Position numbers and translations under genes: made by a program | Shown: positions 12,610 through 26,159 of the stretch, in pieces | Numbering within the stretch: the first letter of the stretch is position 1 | How the letters are laid out: every line of letters starts with the position of its first letter | The notes under the pieces: model-generated | Seen by the model: only the letters and a program-made list of their open reading frames with translations | Told to the model about the DNA's origin: nothing | Databases searched by the model: none | From: Paraspadella gotoi | Taxonomy: Eukaryota > Chaetognatha | DNA: 64,000 nucleotides | Assembly: GCA_051294375.1 (NCBI GenBank) | Contig: CM119264.1 | Coordinates: 14,534,682-14,598,681 of the forward strand | Reading direction: 5' to 3'

Positions 12610-13482
12610 NNNNNNNNNNNNNNNNNNNNNNNNNNNNNNNNNNNNNNNNNNNNNNNNNNNNNNNNNNNNNNNNNNNNNNNNNNNNNNNNNNNNNNNNNNN
12701 NNNNNNNNNNNNNNNNNNNNNNNNNNNNNNNNNNNNNNNNNNNNNNNNNNNNNNNNNNNNNNNNNNNNNNNNNNNNNNNNNNNNNNNNNNNNNNNNNNNN
12801 NNNNNNNNNNNNNNNNNNNNNNNNNNNNNNNNNNNNNNNNNNNNNNNNNNNNNNNNNNNNNNNNNNNNNNNNNNNNNNNNNNNNNNNNNNNNNNNNNNNN
12901 NNNNNNNNNNNNNNNNNNNNNNNNNNNNNNNNNNNNNNNNNNNNNNNNNNNNNNNNNNNNNNNNNNNNNNNNNNNNNNNNNNNNNNNNNNNNNNNNNNNN
13001 NNNNNNNNNNNNNNNNNNNNNNNNNNNNNNNNNNNNNNNNNNNNNNNNNNNNNNNNNNNNNNNNNNNNNNNNNNNNNNNNNNNNNNNNNNNNNNNNNNNN
13101 NNNNNNNNNNNNNNNNNNNNNNNNNNNNNNNNNNNNNNNNNNNNNNNNNNNNNNNNNNNNNNNNNNNNNNNNNNNNNNNNNNNNNNNNNNNNNNNNNNNN
13201 NNNNNNNNNNNNNNNNNNNNNNNNNNNNNNNNNNNNNNNNNNNNNNNNNNNNNNNNNNNNNNNNNNNNNNNNNNNNNNNNNNNNNNNNNNNNNNNNNNNN
13301 NNNNNNNNNNNNNNNNNNNNNNNNNNNNNNNNNNNNNNNNNNNNNNNNNNNNNNNNNNNNNNNNNNNNNNNNNNNNNNNNNNNNNNNNNNNNNNNNNNNN
13401 NNNNNNNNNNNNNNNNNNNNNNNNNNNNNNNNNNNNNNNNNNNNNNNNNNNNNNNNNNNNNNNNNNNNNNNNNNNNNNNNNN
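12610..13482. other. Assembly gap (873 N)
   Basis: A run of 873 undetermined bases. The same roughly 200-bp sequence lies on both sides, so the real gap may be zero or negative in length. Open frames drawn across it are meaningless. Confidence 0.99.
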
Positions 13483-13512
13483 GAAAGCGGCTCGATCTTT
13501 ATGCTTTTAAGA

Positions 13513-13775
13513 TTTTTACTTTCGTTTTGCAGAGCGCTAAAAGTTTAATTAATTTATATTTGAAAGTCGCCCAAGCTACATAGAGATCACAGAACGCAAA
13601 ACTGAACCACGACGATTAGGGATAGTATGCAATACACTAAAAGTTGATAATAATTGTTAATAATAAATGTGTAGCAGATTAATTAGGGTAATAAATCAGG
13701 GTAACCATCATTACAACAGAGATATACCTCTGTTAGAAATGGTAATAATAAAAGTTGGCAAAAAATACTTTTTCT
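13513..13775. repeat. Right flank of large gap, second copy of the left flank
   Basis: A diverged copy of 12405-12609. The extra segment contains a perfect inverted repeat AACAGAG-ATATAC-CTCTGTT (about 13714-13733), so a small insertion polymorphism between haplotypes is plausible. Confidence 0.9.
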
Positions 13776-14181
13776 CTGTATTACGCATTAGACATAGAGA
13801 CCCTGAAGACAAATACAAAAAACATAGTGAGGGACTGGAGAGCAAACAAATTTGGCAATGAAAATGGTTTGTTGATGAAGATGAAGGGGAATTTGATCGG
13901 ATCCGGACAAGCGATTTCTTGTCGGAGAGCCAACCATAATTTACTGTCTCGACCAAAAACGCAAACTGATTTGTCCTGATACTAAAATATGTGAATAAGT
14001 AAATCATAACTCTAACTAAGGTCGGGTAAACCTGACTCGACTCTTTCTGCATAAAAAATACACCATTAAACTAATGCACTATTGATTTTACTATTATTTT
14101 AACCAGATTAAACTTTTTTAAAATTTATTTTAATCCACTTTGGATCACCCGTCCCTATCCACCCCTTCCTTATTATGCTTC

Positions 14182-14272
14182 TTCATTACTAGTCTCTCTC
14201 TCTCTCCTTCTCTCTTCTCTCTTCGTCTCTCTCTCTCTCTCTCTCTCTCCTCTTCTCTCTCTCTCCTCTCTT
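14182..14272. repeat. Imperfect (CT)n tract just left of duplicated block copy 1
   Basis: A CT-rich microsatellite ending close to where the large duplicated block begins. Its collapse or expansion may have caused the contig break represented by the gap before copy 2. Confidence 0.85.
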
Positions 14273-15670
14273 TTCGTCTCAATTCAATTCCTTTCTCCTC
14301 CTTCTCTCTTTCCTCTTTGATATCGGATTCAATATCGTTTGACTTAAGAGGCTTTTTTAAGCCGACGTCATGAACACGAATCATCAGTTTCTTCTTTTTT
14401 CCTCTCTTTCTTTTTTTTCTTTTTTCTTTTTTGTTAAACTTTTTTTAATTTTTTCTCATCAAAGATTTGGCTCCAGCTTTTCAATTCGCTCCAGTTTGTG
14501 GCACTTGCAAAGTTAATTGCGATTATATCAGTACATAAACTCGTTGCAATTTCTAAAGCTATTTCAAGACACAATCGTCTCTTCCGCCGCCCCGAGAGAC
14601 TCCCTCTAAATCCATCCTCCGCAACCCCTAACTCTCCCGCCGCCCCCCCTTTCGCCTCAGTTTCTGATTCTCTAATCCTCGGCTGACCAATCGCGGTCAT
14701 TTTCGAAATCCGGCCAATTCCCCCCCAAGGAAAGAAAAGTCTTAGTCTCATTTTCACGGATTTCTTCTTTTCATCAAGTTTCGGAATCCTATCCACGGAA
14801 CCATTCACATTATATATTTTTTCACTGTACTGTAAATCTGTTTCTGTTCGTTGTGGTTTTTTTATTAGAGGCAAAATTGTGAAATTGGTTAAACAGATTT
14901 ATTAGTACAAAAACCAATCCACATTTCTCTGATATTTTCACTATATATTTTTACAAATTTCTTCTCAACTTTCAATATCTTACAGATATTAATTTCTAAT
15001 TTATTCAATTAGTTTTTTTATGGGATTTTTTGATATTTAATTTCTTGTTGTCCTCGTTCGTTCCCTTCGCCTCAATACTAGTTAAAAAAATTTTTTCTAG
15101 CAAGCCGTCGCTGTTTTTCAACTGACGTTTTTGACAACGAGTTTTAGAAGAAATCTAAAAATCCGAATGTGTTATCGCGAATGAATCAGTTAGAACTTTT
15201 TCATGCTTGTAATTAAAAAGGATATGCTTCTCTTATCTTAATCTCTCTCTTTTCTTCTTTAAGGTCGATTTTCCTCCTCTTCATCCTTTCTCTATAATTT
15301 TTTACCCCAGTTCTTTCCATCAAAGTTTTTTTTTTCCAGACGATATCTTTTCAAGATATCGCAAAGTCTGTTCATTTTTGCTGTCCATGGGAAAAAAGAA
15401 AGAAAAAAGTGAACCAACAAAATGGAAATTAAAAACACAGAAAAACATTGAAAAAAAAATTAACATCTTTCATGGACGGGAAAGCATTCTCTGGGCTTGA
15501 GTAAAAAAATTAATCAAGAAAGGTGGGAGACAACCTTGAAGAATATGGAAAAAGCGAACATGTTCTGAAACAAAAAAACTAAAAAAGAAGTCGATTGAAT
15601 ACAAAAGTTCCTGATAATACATGAGTGTGGTGGGGAACCCTACAGAGTTGTGTAATGGAAAATTTAGTTA

Positions 15671-15717
<47 letters not shown>

Positions 15718-16595
15718 AGAAGAGAGAGAGAGGAGAGAGAGCGAAGGGAAGTTGTTAAAAGAAGTTTCATTGCGGGTATAAAATGTAGGAACAAAAGGAA
15801 GCGAATGATAAAGCGTTGAGGTGAAAATAATGGTGATGGATGAGAAGCCTCATTATTAGAGATAAGAAGAAAAGGAACCAGGATAACGCCTTTGACATAA
15901 AGAGAAAAAGTCGTCGGAAGAGCTTAAAGGGGAGAATCTCTATGGATCGGGTGTTTGTTTCACAGTGGAAGGCTCGGATCGGAAAGTTATAAGGTAGTTG
16001 AGACAATGAATTAAAGGAAGTCGTGTAAAGAAAGTGGGGGAGGGGAAAGGGAAAAAGCGATACATTTTTCCCCCATTTCTGGCTTTTGAGAACTATGAAA
16101 ATATCAGTTAAGTTTTTCTATTCTCTATACAAACAGTAAAAAAAAACTATTTGAAAATTAATCATATGGCCATTGGACATTGGGCGGGCAAACTTAAAAA
16201 AAGGTTTATATACGTAGACGACTACGAAGAACGCACACCCACACACAAGACGAAAAAGGAGACAAGAAGACTAAGAAGGAAGACGAAGAAGAAAACGAAG
16301 AAGAAGAAGGCGTAGAGGAAGACGAACACCAAGACGACGAAGAAGACCCCGCAGCGGGTCACACGTTATTGCTAAAAGGAAGAAGAACGAGCGTTGGTGG
16401 ACGCCAACGACGTCAGCCAACATTTTTATGACCATCAATTTTTTTTTCTTTTTGACGGATCCCTCATCTTCCTGCGAATCGAAAATGAAGAGAGACCCTT
16501 CTTCATCTGGCGGCGTGAGGCCCTCATCCGCTCCTCCCACTCCTCTTTTTCCTCCGCTTCTCCTTTCGAGCGTCATTTTTATCGCCTCGCGTCAA

Positions 16596-16636
16596 CTTTG
16601 ACGTCATTTCGGGTGAATTGATGCTCGCTGAGTCAG
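16596..16636. promoter_or_regulatory. CRE/AP-1-like site pair, copy 1
   Basis: A full TGACGTCA palindrome at about 16599-16606 is followed about 25 bp later by TGAGTCA (about 16629-16635). The equivalent in copy 2 has two full TGACGTCA palindromes, so a one-base deletion here turned CRE-like into AP-1-like. Other GACGTC-containing sites lie nearby. The function is inferred from the motifs alone. Confidence 0.35.
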
Positions 16637-17745
16637 AATTGGGTCCTGACGGTGTAATAATAAGTCCGACGGCCATTATTGTTACTTAAAAAAAAAGAGC
16701 GTCTCGAATTGAGAGAGAAGAGAGAGAGAGACACCTGTGACCCAACGCAAACCACGCCGCATCGCGTCTTCGATTCGGCGCATCTTCTTGACGTTTTCTC
16801 GACGTCTCTGCCTCTTGGCCCCATTTTTTAGGAATCGAACTGCGTTTCGAAGCTCAATTCCGTTTTTTTTGGTTTTTTTTTTTTTTTGTTTTTTTTAATG
16901 TGGGAGTTGGGGACAAAGGGAACGATGTCTAGGGATAAAGTTGCTTGCACTGAAATACCAAAGTCTAAACTGAAAATCTGTCAACCACTTCTTCTGCCAC
17001 CGAAAAAAAATTTATAACAGTTTCTCTACTAGTTTTTTTACTAGTTTTTTAGTAAAAGTTTCCTTTTTGTGTTCATTTGATATCTCTGTTTTCGCTTATA
17101 TACTTTTAATTTCCTGCAAATAGATTTAATTTTTCCGACTGAGAAAAGTTTCAATTCTCAGTCGAATTCCTACCCGCTTCGACTAATTTACATATTCCGT
17201 ATTGATTTTTTTTTCTGTCCTTTTAAAAGTAGCGTCATTGTTTTGTTTCTCTCGAAGGCAGTGGCAGTCTCGCGAAATGACGATCCCCTTTTTTTCACTT
17301 TTTTTTTTTTTTTAAATTCTTTCCTTCTTCTTTCATCCCCTTTCTAAATTCTCCCTTAATCGTCATTAGCCTCTCTTTCTCTGATTCCGACCCATCTTCC
17401 TCCTTTCTCTTCCACTTTCGTCCAGATGTAAAGTATAACGATAACAATTCCACCCAAGAACCTTTTCAATATTTTACTGCTTACCTTTCCAATTTCGTAG
17501 GGTTCGTCCTTATCAGTTCATTCCTCTTCTTCCCAGTTCCCTTTACATATGTACCCTCCCTTTCATCCCCCGCCATTTCGAAAAATGGCTAGAATGTGTC
17601 CTCGCTCTCATTTGCATATTCAAGTCTCGCGCCTTCCGGACGATCGCGGCTCATTTTCGCTGCGAATTTGCTCCCACGACGCGAAGGATTCAACCGGGGG
17701 TCGGGGAGTAGAGAGGAGGGGAGAGGTGAGGTGGGTAAGTGACAT

Positions 17746-17829
<84 letters not shown>

Positions 17830-20800
17830 AGAAAGGAAGAGTGACCCAGACGAAAAGGGGAGTGACGAATGAATGGAGACTAGAAAAAGGAAAGAAGGAA
17901 AGAAGGAAAATAAGGATAAAAGAAAGACTGGAGAACTGTGAAAGAATAAATGAAAAAGTAAAAGATTATAAGTAAAAGGAAGACTAAGGAAGAGAGGATT
18001 GAGAAAGATAGAGAAAATCACGACGCAAATGGAAAGAGATGCCAAAAAAACTGATTAGATACGGCAGCAAGCAATAGGTACCAAGCGATGAGCAACAAGC
18101 AATAAGCAAAAAGTCAAAATGAACTCGATCCGAAGCGTTAAAAAATTATTTGACTTAAGAGTATTTCGAGCGATAAGATAGTTTCATGTAATAGTTTAGG
18201 CACTAATTCCAGAAAGCGTCCAATTTCTGTTTCATGAACTGAATTTTGGCTCTAATATCAAAGTTCAAAACCTATTCTTTTACCAATTCTAAACGGGGCG
18301 TTTTTGAAAAATTTGGCCAAAAAATCTTCAAACCATTGAAGTTTCTCTCCTCTTAGCTTTTTCAGTTTTTGTTTTTCCTCGAATTTTTTTCGAATTTACA
18401 TTTCGTTTTCCTTCTCTTTTTCCGGAAAATAAAAAAAACCTGGAAGGAGATAAATGTAGAAGGAGAATGAAATGTAACTGTAGGTAAAGAAATAGACGGA
18501 GATAAGGGAGAAGAAGACGCGAAAAATATCGGAGAACTCAAGCGAGGGGACTTGATGGAAATGAGTGTGGAAAAAGGAAAGCGATAAGGAGTAAAAAGAC
18601 AAAGAGGAAGAAGGCTTTATCTCTCTCTCTCTCTCCTTCGTCTCTGTCTCCGTCAAGAAGGTTTATAACCGCCTCGGGTCATTCCGGAAATGGGCGTAAA
18701 AGGCGGCGTCGCCCGTTGTCTCCGAATTCCCCTTCGGCGTCGCAGAGCCGTCTCCTTTCTCTTTAAAAAGCCTGAAAGAGGTGGATCTTTACTCCTTTCA
18801 AATAGAATGGGAAAAGTCACCTATATATTTATGGTCTCGCGTCAATGAGTCAAGGTGAGTTGGGAAAGCGTTTGCAGTAAATCACCGCGATTTTATTAAT
18901 ATTATCAATATTACTTTTTAACGTAAACATAAAAAAGCGCGATTTTAATTAAAATTGAGAAAAACTAGAGGAGAAAACAATTTTTTTCTTTTAAGATAAA
19001 AGAAAAACAAGTATTGATAAAAAATGGTAATTGTTTTTACTTCCATGTGTATGTCGCGTTGATTCTATCTAATGTGTCTATAATCTTCGTTTCGGAAGTA
19101 TTCACAACCTGTTTCAATCTATAAATAATGTTTTCCTTCAATCAAAATACAAAATCTGAAATTACTTTACGGTTGATTAAATGAAACAATGACAAATTTG
19201 ACACCACAACAACAAAAAAACCCGAAGATATAATAGAGAACAATTCATCAGCGCAAAAACCGAATAAAATATCGACAGATCAAAAAGTTGTGCCTTCAAC
19301 ATCAGAATATAAATTGATGTAGTTGCAAACGTCAACTGCCTCTCTCGTCTGCCTCACAATTTGTCCTCTCCCTTTTTTCACTTTCTTCCTTTCACTCCTT
19401 CTTCTTTCTTCACTTAAATGGACAAAAATTAAAGAAAAGCAGATGCTTTTTCCGAAGCAAACGAGAAGCAAAGCGAGGAACAGATGCTGCCGAAAAAAAA
19501 AGTTTACATTCGCTCCATAAAAAAGTGGCTCAGGAATCGCCGTGCGCCGAAAAAGGAGGCCGTTAAATCCAATGACGACTGTAAAATCCGTCAAGTGATA
19601 ACAAGATTGAGAAAATCACAAAATACCCACAGAATCCCAGATCGAATGTCTTAAAAAAAAGAATCAGCCACTCTAGTCTGTTATTTTGTAAAAATTCCAA
19701 GAAAGAGACATTAACGAAAGAAAGAAACATAACCGCCTCGAAGAAACCAACGAAAGAACTCCCTCCTTCCAAAGGCCACGCGTGAAGCAGGATTTTTCTC
19801 GTAATTTGATTCCTTTTTTTCCCTTTTCATTTCTCTAGAAAAAATTAAAAAATAAAAAAAACAGCTTTCACGTTTTCTGGTTTGTGTTTTCACCGAATTT
19901 TCCACGCTCACGGAAGATTAAAGAGAAGAAAATGAAGGGCGTGCAGGATATTTGTAAGTCGCGTGAGCAGAGAGAGAGAGAGACAAAGATTAGAAAATGT
20001 GTTCACTGGTAATTCACTTTCCTCGTAGAGGTTTACTTTCCATCTGCGCTCGGTGGTGTTGGCAATAGTCGTAATTGTTGTGTTAAGCGAACTAAACCAC
20101 CGCCACCTGGGCCTGGTAACACTTTCTTCGAACGAGCAAAATTTTTGGCGAAAGAGAAATAGGGGAAAGGCGGGAGGCTGAAGGTGGCGACGACACTGAT
20201 TTAAACGAATCTCTGTCGTTGTTTTGTTTCGCGCGAGTCGAATAGTTAATTAGGGCCCGTTTAATTATGGTACGTTGTTTTCGCATTAAGGATTCAGACA
20301 AGATGACAACAATCGACTCACGGTACTTTATATTTTTTACTCCAAACCACTTAGGTTAAAATCATTTTGCATTAACTTAACTAATCTAGAGCATTTAAGT
20401 TTTTTTTTACTTTACTACGAGTGAACCTAAGGATAAAATTTTTAATAACAATTCCCTTCCGACTAACTGTAGTGAGAGAGACGAAAGATGGCAGAAAAAC
20501 TGAACAGGAGCGAGTGGCCCCGCCAGTCCTTCAGAGTCGTGACTCGTGATTCCGGCAAATCAGGGGATTGAGCGCCAGAGGTTAATTGATGTGAAACGTG
20601 AGTCTAAGACCGCCCCTCCCCCCCCATCACCTCCATTTTTTTTCTTTTGCCAAAAAGAAAAAGAGAGAGAAAAAAAAGAAAATTCCATTTCTTTCCCCAA
20701 AAATATTTCCGTCGGAACGTCATCCTTTTCAGCGCCATTTTTCTTCCTCGTTCACAATTTCACATCCTTCCAATTTCCTTCCTTCGAATTTCCTTTCCTC

Positions 20801-21513
20801 TTTTCTCCTCTCTCTCTCTTTCTCAATCCGCCTCCTCACCTCCATTCCTCTTTCTCGATTTTATTTTTTCATGTCTTCACACTTTTGCTTCGATCCTCTT
20901 TCCAAACATTACCCTTTTTTTCTCTATGTTTGTTGCCCGAACTTATTTTCTTCTTCGCGTTGGTTCACCCTTCATCCTTTTCTTCATTTTCTTTCTTCTT
21001 TTTTTTCGGAAATAATGTTTTTTTTTCTTTATCTTTCCTTACTTCCTTAGACTTAGTCGGTTTTTTTCTCGCGGCTAATATTTTCAAGACCTATTTTTTT
21101 GTTTTTAACGGGTTTTTCTTTTTATCCTCGAATTTCTTCACCGGCGGGACGACTCCGCATGCGCCGATTGACCTTTTTGACCTTCTAACCCTGTTGACCA
21201 TCGAACCTTTCTATCCCGCGACCCGTTTCGACGTTCAGGTCCGAAGATCCTCCAACTCGCCCCGACTCGGCCTTTCGGTTTTTCCCCTTTCCGACCTTTC
21301 CTCATCTCCGACCCTGCGACACGAAGCTCTGACCCGACTTCTCCTTTGAACGGACGACCTCCGGCGAACCGGCTCCTTACGACAATCGGGACCCCCAGAG
21401 AAGACTGAGGGAACGATCTTTGCTCCGTTCCTCCGGCGGTGATTTCCGGACGGTGATTTCCGATCGGTGATCTCCGCGTCGACTCCGGGGAAAATGACTC
21501 TAAATCGACCAAG

Positions 21514-21566
21514 ATGGCGGACGGACGGAAAATACTCGAGAAAATTGGATTCTGTGGAGGCAGGTT
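21514..21566 (+). other. Possible first coding exon or YY1-type start site, copy 1 (frame altered)
   Basis: The sequence CAAGATGGCGGAC matches the AAGATGGCGG motif typical of YY1-bound transcription and translation starts, downstream of a CpG-richer stretch (about 21130-21500). In this copy the reading frame after the ATG differs from copy 2 because of one-base indels. Confidence 0.3.
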
Positions 21567-22410
21567 CAGTTTCTTTCTATATAAGTTATGAATTTACGAT
21601 TTGAACAGCTTTTATGTTAAAAAAATTTTTTTATAATTAAAGAAAAGATAAAAATATTTCTCTATGCTTAGTTATTGAATAATTCCGTTAACTTTAGCCT
21701 TTAATTTTCTTTAGACCAGAATCCCTTTAATTCAACTTTTTTTTATTCCACCGCCGACTCAATTATGGACACAAAAGAAGACGATTTCAATGTTAACAAG
21801 TTTTCTTTCTTCGCTTTTTCTGCTTTTGCTTCTCATCTTTGCTTTTTCTCCTTTTATTCTACCCTTCTCTCCGCCTTCCCTTCCAACTTGTCCGAGCGAC
21901 GACGACGACGACTTACACGATAAAACTCACCTTCACCCGGGTTTGAACTTTCGTGTAGAAAGTTATGAAAGGAATGTCATTGGCTTTCTCTCCTCTCTCA
22001 CCTGGAACCGCTCCGTTACTGTCTCCTCGTCATTATGCCTCTTCCTCTTCCTCCTCCACTAACTGCCCCATGACCTTTGACGCTTTAATCCCATTTTCAC
22101 GGGATTTTTTTTTCGTGTTTTTTCTTTTTCCCCCCTTTTCCTTTCAGACGGTTTCTTCACCACAGTTTTTCGTCCTGGATTTTTCTGTGAAGGCACACCC
22201 CTTTACACTCAAGCGCTATCTATAAATGACAACATAGTTCCAACGCTTCGCTGTCTTCGCTTCCAGCCCCCTATCTTCGGGTGAGATAAAGAAAGGAGAA
22301 ACGTCGAGATATTCGCGGACAGAATTCACCCAAAATTTCCAAAAATAGACGATGTTTAAGTCAAATGGCTAATAGGTCAAAGAGATATAGGAAGAAAGCA
22401 AAAAAAAAAA

Positions 22411-22483
<73 letters not shown>

Positions 22484-23111
22484 GATAGAGAGAGAGAAGA
22501 GAAGACAGAGAGAGAGAACAGTGAAAGGGAAATATAAGAATTTTCTCACCCGACAACAACAATACGACAGCCCCCGTGCTTCATCTCCATTTTTTTAGAA
22601 GGTACATCACATTTTACCTGAGGCCTCTCATTCATCCCCGTCTCTTCTTCGCGGTGAGAAGACGGAACAAAGAAGGCAAATTGTCTCCGCCTTAGGCTTC
22701 TTGGCGTCCAACTCGACTCACCTCGGAGTTCCTCACCTTTTTTTTCCCTTCCCCGATTCATCATTACCACCGGCTTTCGTCATTTTTACATTCGCCACAA
22801 GGTGCATTCATTGGAATCATATTACCAACTTACATTTCGTTTTAATACAGACATAGTTTTGGGTTTTTAGTCTTTCCCTTCTTCGAGTTCTATCTTTCTA
22901 AAACCAAATCGCGCCACCTTTTCGAATTCCAGTGGCAACCACATTCACCCTCCAACCCTCGCTCTCTGTTATCATTAGAAATAACCACACCAACCTACCG
23001 GCATTCTCTGCCTGCATCTCCCCCCCCCCTTTCCCTCATAATCGTCTCACGAAGTCGAAGAGCGTGACTGAATTTTTTTTCCACCCCTTTTTTCCCAAAT
23101 AGTTCAGATAA

Positions 23112-23167
<56 letters not shown>

Positions 23168-23745
23168 CATTCTTCGCTGGTAAAAAGGACATTATATATT
23201 CTATAATCGCTTAAACTTATCCTTCGTATCCTTCGAGATCTAGTCGCGGGGGTCGCCTTCTCTGTACTAAAAAGAAATATGAAACGATGAAGAAAAGGAG
23301 GGTGCATTGGAAGGGAGGACTAAAGAGAAAGAGAGGGAGAGAGGCAGAGCGATAAACGTGCAAAAAAAAAGTTGGAAAACAACTCGCGAGTCTGCACGAT
23401 CCCGTGGAAAGGTCAAATCCCATACGCGGAAAAAAGAAACTAAATTGGAGTTTGACCTTGAGACCTCCCAAGTTACGCGTCGCTCAATCGTCGGCTCCGT
23501 CTGCTAAACGACGAAGCGGGTTGCGCCTCTCGCCTCCGTGACTTGTGACACCAACACCCCCCCTCAATTGCCCCGCCCCCAACCACCACCCGACGACGAA
23601 ATGATTATGTCACAAGTTGTCGTAAGTTCCCCCTCATAACTCGATTGTTTCCGTCATCAGGAATTGTGAAATCGAAATCTCGAGGCGACGCCATTAATAA
23701 GAGGAGACAATAATTTGAAATAATAACGGTAATTTAAATATGTTG

Positions 23746-23770
23746 NNNNNNNNNNNNNNNNNNNNNNNNN
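23746..23770. other. Assembly gap (25 N) separating the two copies
   Basis: A run of 25 undetermined bases placed exactly between the end of copy 1 and the start of copy 2 of the large duplicated block. Confidence 0.99.
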
Positions 23771-25164
23771 TTCGTCTTCATCTCAAATTCTTTCTCCCTC
23801 CTTCTCTCTTTTCCTCTTTTGATATCGGATTCATATCGTTTCGACTTAAGAGGCTTTTAAGCCGACGTCATGAACACGAATCATCAGTTTCTTTTTTCCT
23901 CTCTTTATTTTTTTCCTTTTTTTTTTGTTAAAACTTTTTTTATTTTTTCTCCATCAAATATTTGGCTCCAGCTTTTCATTCGCTCCAGTGTGTTGGCACT
24001 TTCAAGTTAATTTGCGATTATACAAGTACATACTTCGTTGCTAATTTCTAAAGCTATTTCAGACAACCATCGTCTCTTCGCCGCCCCGAAGACTCCCTCT
24101 AAAAATCCATCCTCCGCAACCCCTAACTCTCCCCCCGCCCCCCCCCCTTTCGCTCTCAGTTTCTGATTCTCTAATCCTCGCTGACCAATCGCGGTCATTT
24201 CGAAATCCGGCCAAATTCCCCCCCAAGGAAAGAAAGTCTTAGTCTCATTTTCACGGATTTCTTCCTTTTCATCAAGATTTTCGGAATCTCATCCACGGAA
24301 CCATTCACATTATATATTTTTCACTGTATTGTAATCCTTTCTGTTTCGTTGTGTTTTTTATTAGAGGCAAATTGTGAATTGGTTCAACAACGATTTATTT
24401 GTACAAATACCAATTCACAATTTGCCTCTAATATTTTTCACTATATATTTTTACAATTTTCTCACTTTCAATATCTTACAATTAATTTACTAATTTTAAT
24501 TCAATTATTTTTTTTATATGGGATTTTTTTATATTTATTTCTTGTTGTCTCGTTCGTTCCCTTCGCCTCAATACTAGTTAAAAAAATTTTTTCTAGAAAA
24601 ACGCTCGCTGATTTTTCAACTGACGTTTTTGACAACGAGTTTAGAAGAAATCTAAAAATCGAATGTGTTAGTCGCAATGAATCAGTTAGAACTTTTTCAT
24701 GCTTGCTAATTAAAAGGATATGGCTCTCTTATTAATCTCTCGTTCCTCTTTCTCTTTAAGGTCGACTTTCCTCCTTTCAATCCTTTCTCTATAATTTTTT
24801 CCTCCAGTTCTTCCATCAAAAGTTTTTTTTTTCCAGACGATATCTTTTCAAGATATCCGCAAAGTCTGTTCATTTTGCTGTCCATGGGAAAAAAGAAAAG
24901 AAAAAAGGAACCAACAAAATGGAAATAATGAAACACAGAAAAACATTGAAAAAAAAATTAACTCTTCATGGACAGGGAAGCATTCTTGGGCTTGAGTAAA
25001 AAAATTTAATCAAGAAAGGTGGGAGACAACTCTTGAAGAATATGGAAAAAGCGAACATGTTCTGAAACAAAAAAACTAAAAGAAGTCGATTGAATACAAA
25101 AAGTTCCTGATAATACATGAGTGTGGATGGGGAACCCTACAGAGTGTGTAATGAAAATTAGTTA

Positions 25165-25213
<49 letters not shown>

Positions 25214-26121
25214 AGAGAGAGAGAGGAGAGAGAGCGAAGGGAGTTGTTAAAGAAGTTTCATTGACGGGTATAAAATGTAGGAACAAAAGCGAACGAATGA
25301 TAAAGCGTTGAGTGGAAAATAATGGTGATGGGATGAGAAGCCTCATTATTAGAGATAAGAAGAAAAGGAACCAGGAATAACGATTTGACATAAAGAGAAA
25401 AGTCGTCGAAGAGCTTAAGGGGAGGATCTCTAATGGAGTCGTTCACAGTGGAAGGCTCGATCGAAAGTATTAAGGGGCAGTTGAGACAATGAATTAAAGA
25501 AGTCGTGTAAAGAAAGTCGGGGGAGGGAGAAAGGGAAACAAAGCGATACATTTTTCCATTTTGCTTTTGAGAACTATGAAAATATCAGTTAAGTTTTTCG
25601 TATTCTCTATACAAAACCAGTAAAAAAAACTATTTGAAAATTATGACATGGGCATTGGGCATTGGGCATTGGGCGGGCAAACTTAAAAAAGGTTTATACG
25701 TAGACGACTACGACGGCGCAGTTACTAAAAAACCGTCGAAAACAACGAGAACGAAGAAGCAGAAGACGAAGAAGACTAAGAAGAAGACGACGAAGAACAC
25801 GAAGAGGAAGACGAAGAAGAAAACGAAGAAGAAGAAGGCGTAGAGGAAGACGAACACCACGACGAAGAAGAAGACCACGCAGCGGGTCAAACGTTATTGC
25901 TAAAGGGAAGAGAGAACGAGCGTTGGTGGACGCCAACGACGTCAGCAACATTTTTATGACCATCAATTTTTTTTTCTTTTTGCGGATCCTCATCTCCTGC
26001 GATCGAAAATGAAGAGAGATCCTTCTTCATCTGGCGGCGTGAGGCCTCATCCCGCTCCTCCCACTCCTCTTCCTCCTCCTCTCACTTTCGAGCGTCATTT
26101 TTATCGCCTCGCGTCAACTCT

Positions 26122-26159
26122 TGACGTCATTTCGGGTGAATTGATGCTCGCTGACGTCA
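26122..26159. promoter_or_regulatory. Paired CRE palindromes (TGACGTCA x2), copy 2
   Basis: Two complete TGACGTCA palindromes at 26122-26129 and 26152-26159, 30 bp apart start to start, with further GACGTC(A/T) elements at about 25938 and 26318. TGACGTCA is the consensus CREB/ATF site. The density within about 400 bp suggests an enhancer or promoter, but no transcript start can be confirmed from sequence. Confidence 0.4.

Larger units (their letters stand above)
14273..23745 (+). repeat. Large direct duplication, copy 1 (about 9.5 kb)
   Basis: The block from about 14273 (TTCGTCTCAATTC) to 23745 (ending AATTTAAATATGTTG) matches 23771-33450 collinearly along its whole length. Differences are dominated by one- or two-base indels in homopolymers and short runs, plus a few larger indels and different microsatellite lengths. 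Copy 1 ends at the last base before a 25-N gap. Internal microsatellites are at about 15669-15740, 17750-17832, 22412-22520 and 23112-23165, with GAAGAC-type tracts at about 16230-16345. I find no convincing multi-exon gene. Open frames inside are mostly pyrimidine-rich artefacts and are not preserved between copies. Confidence 0.95.

Noticed and set aside
12550-13583. Three open frames of 312-332 codons
   Set aside because: They are created by reading through 873 undetermined bases.
20546-21349. 267-codon open frame in duplicated copy 1
   Set aside because: Pyrimidine-rich artefact. The collinear segment of copy 2 breaks it into different frames.
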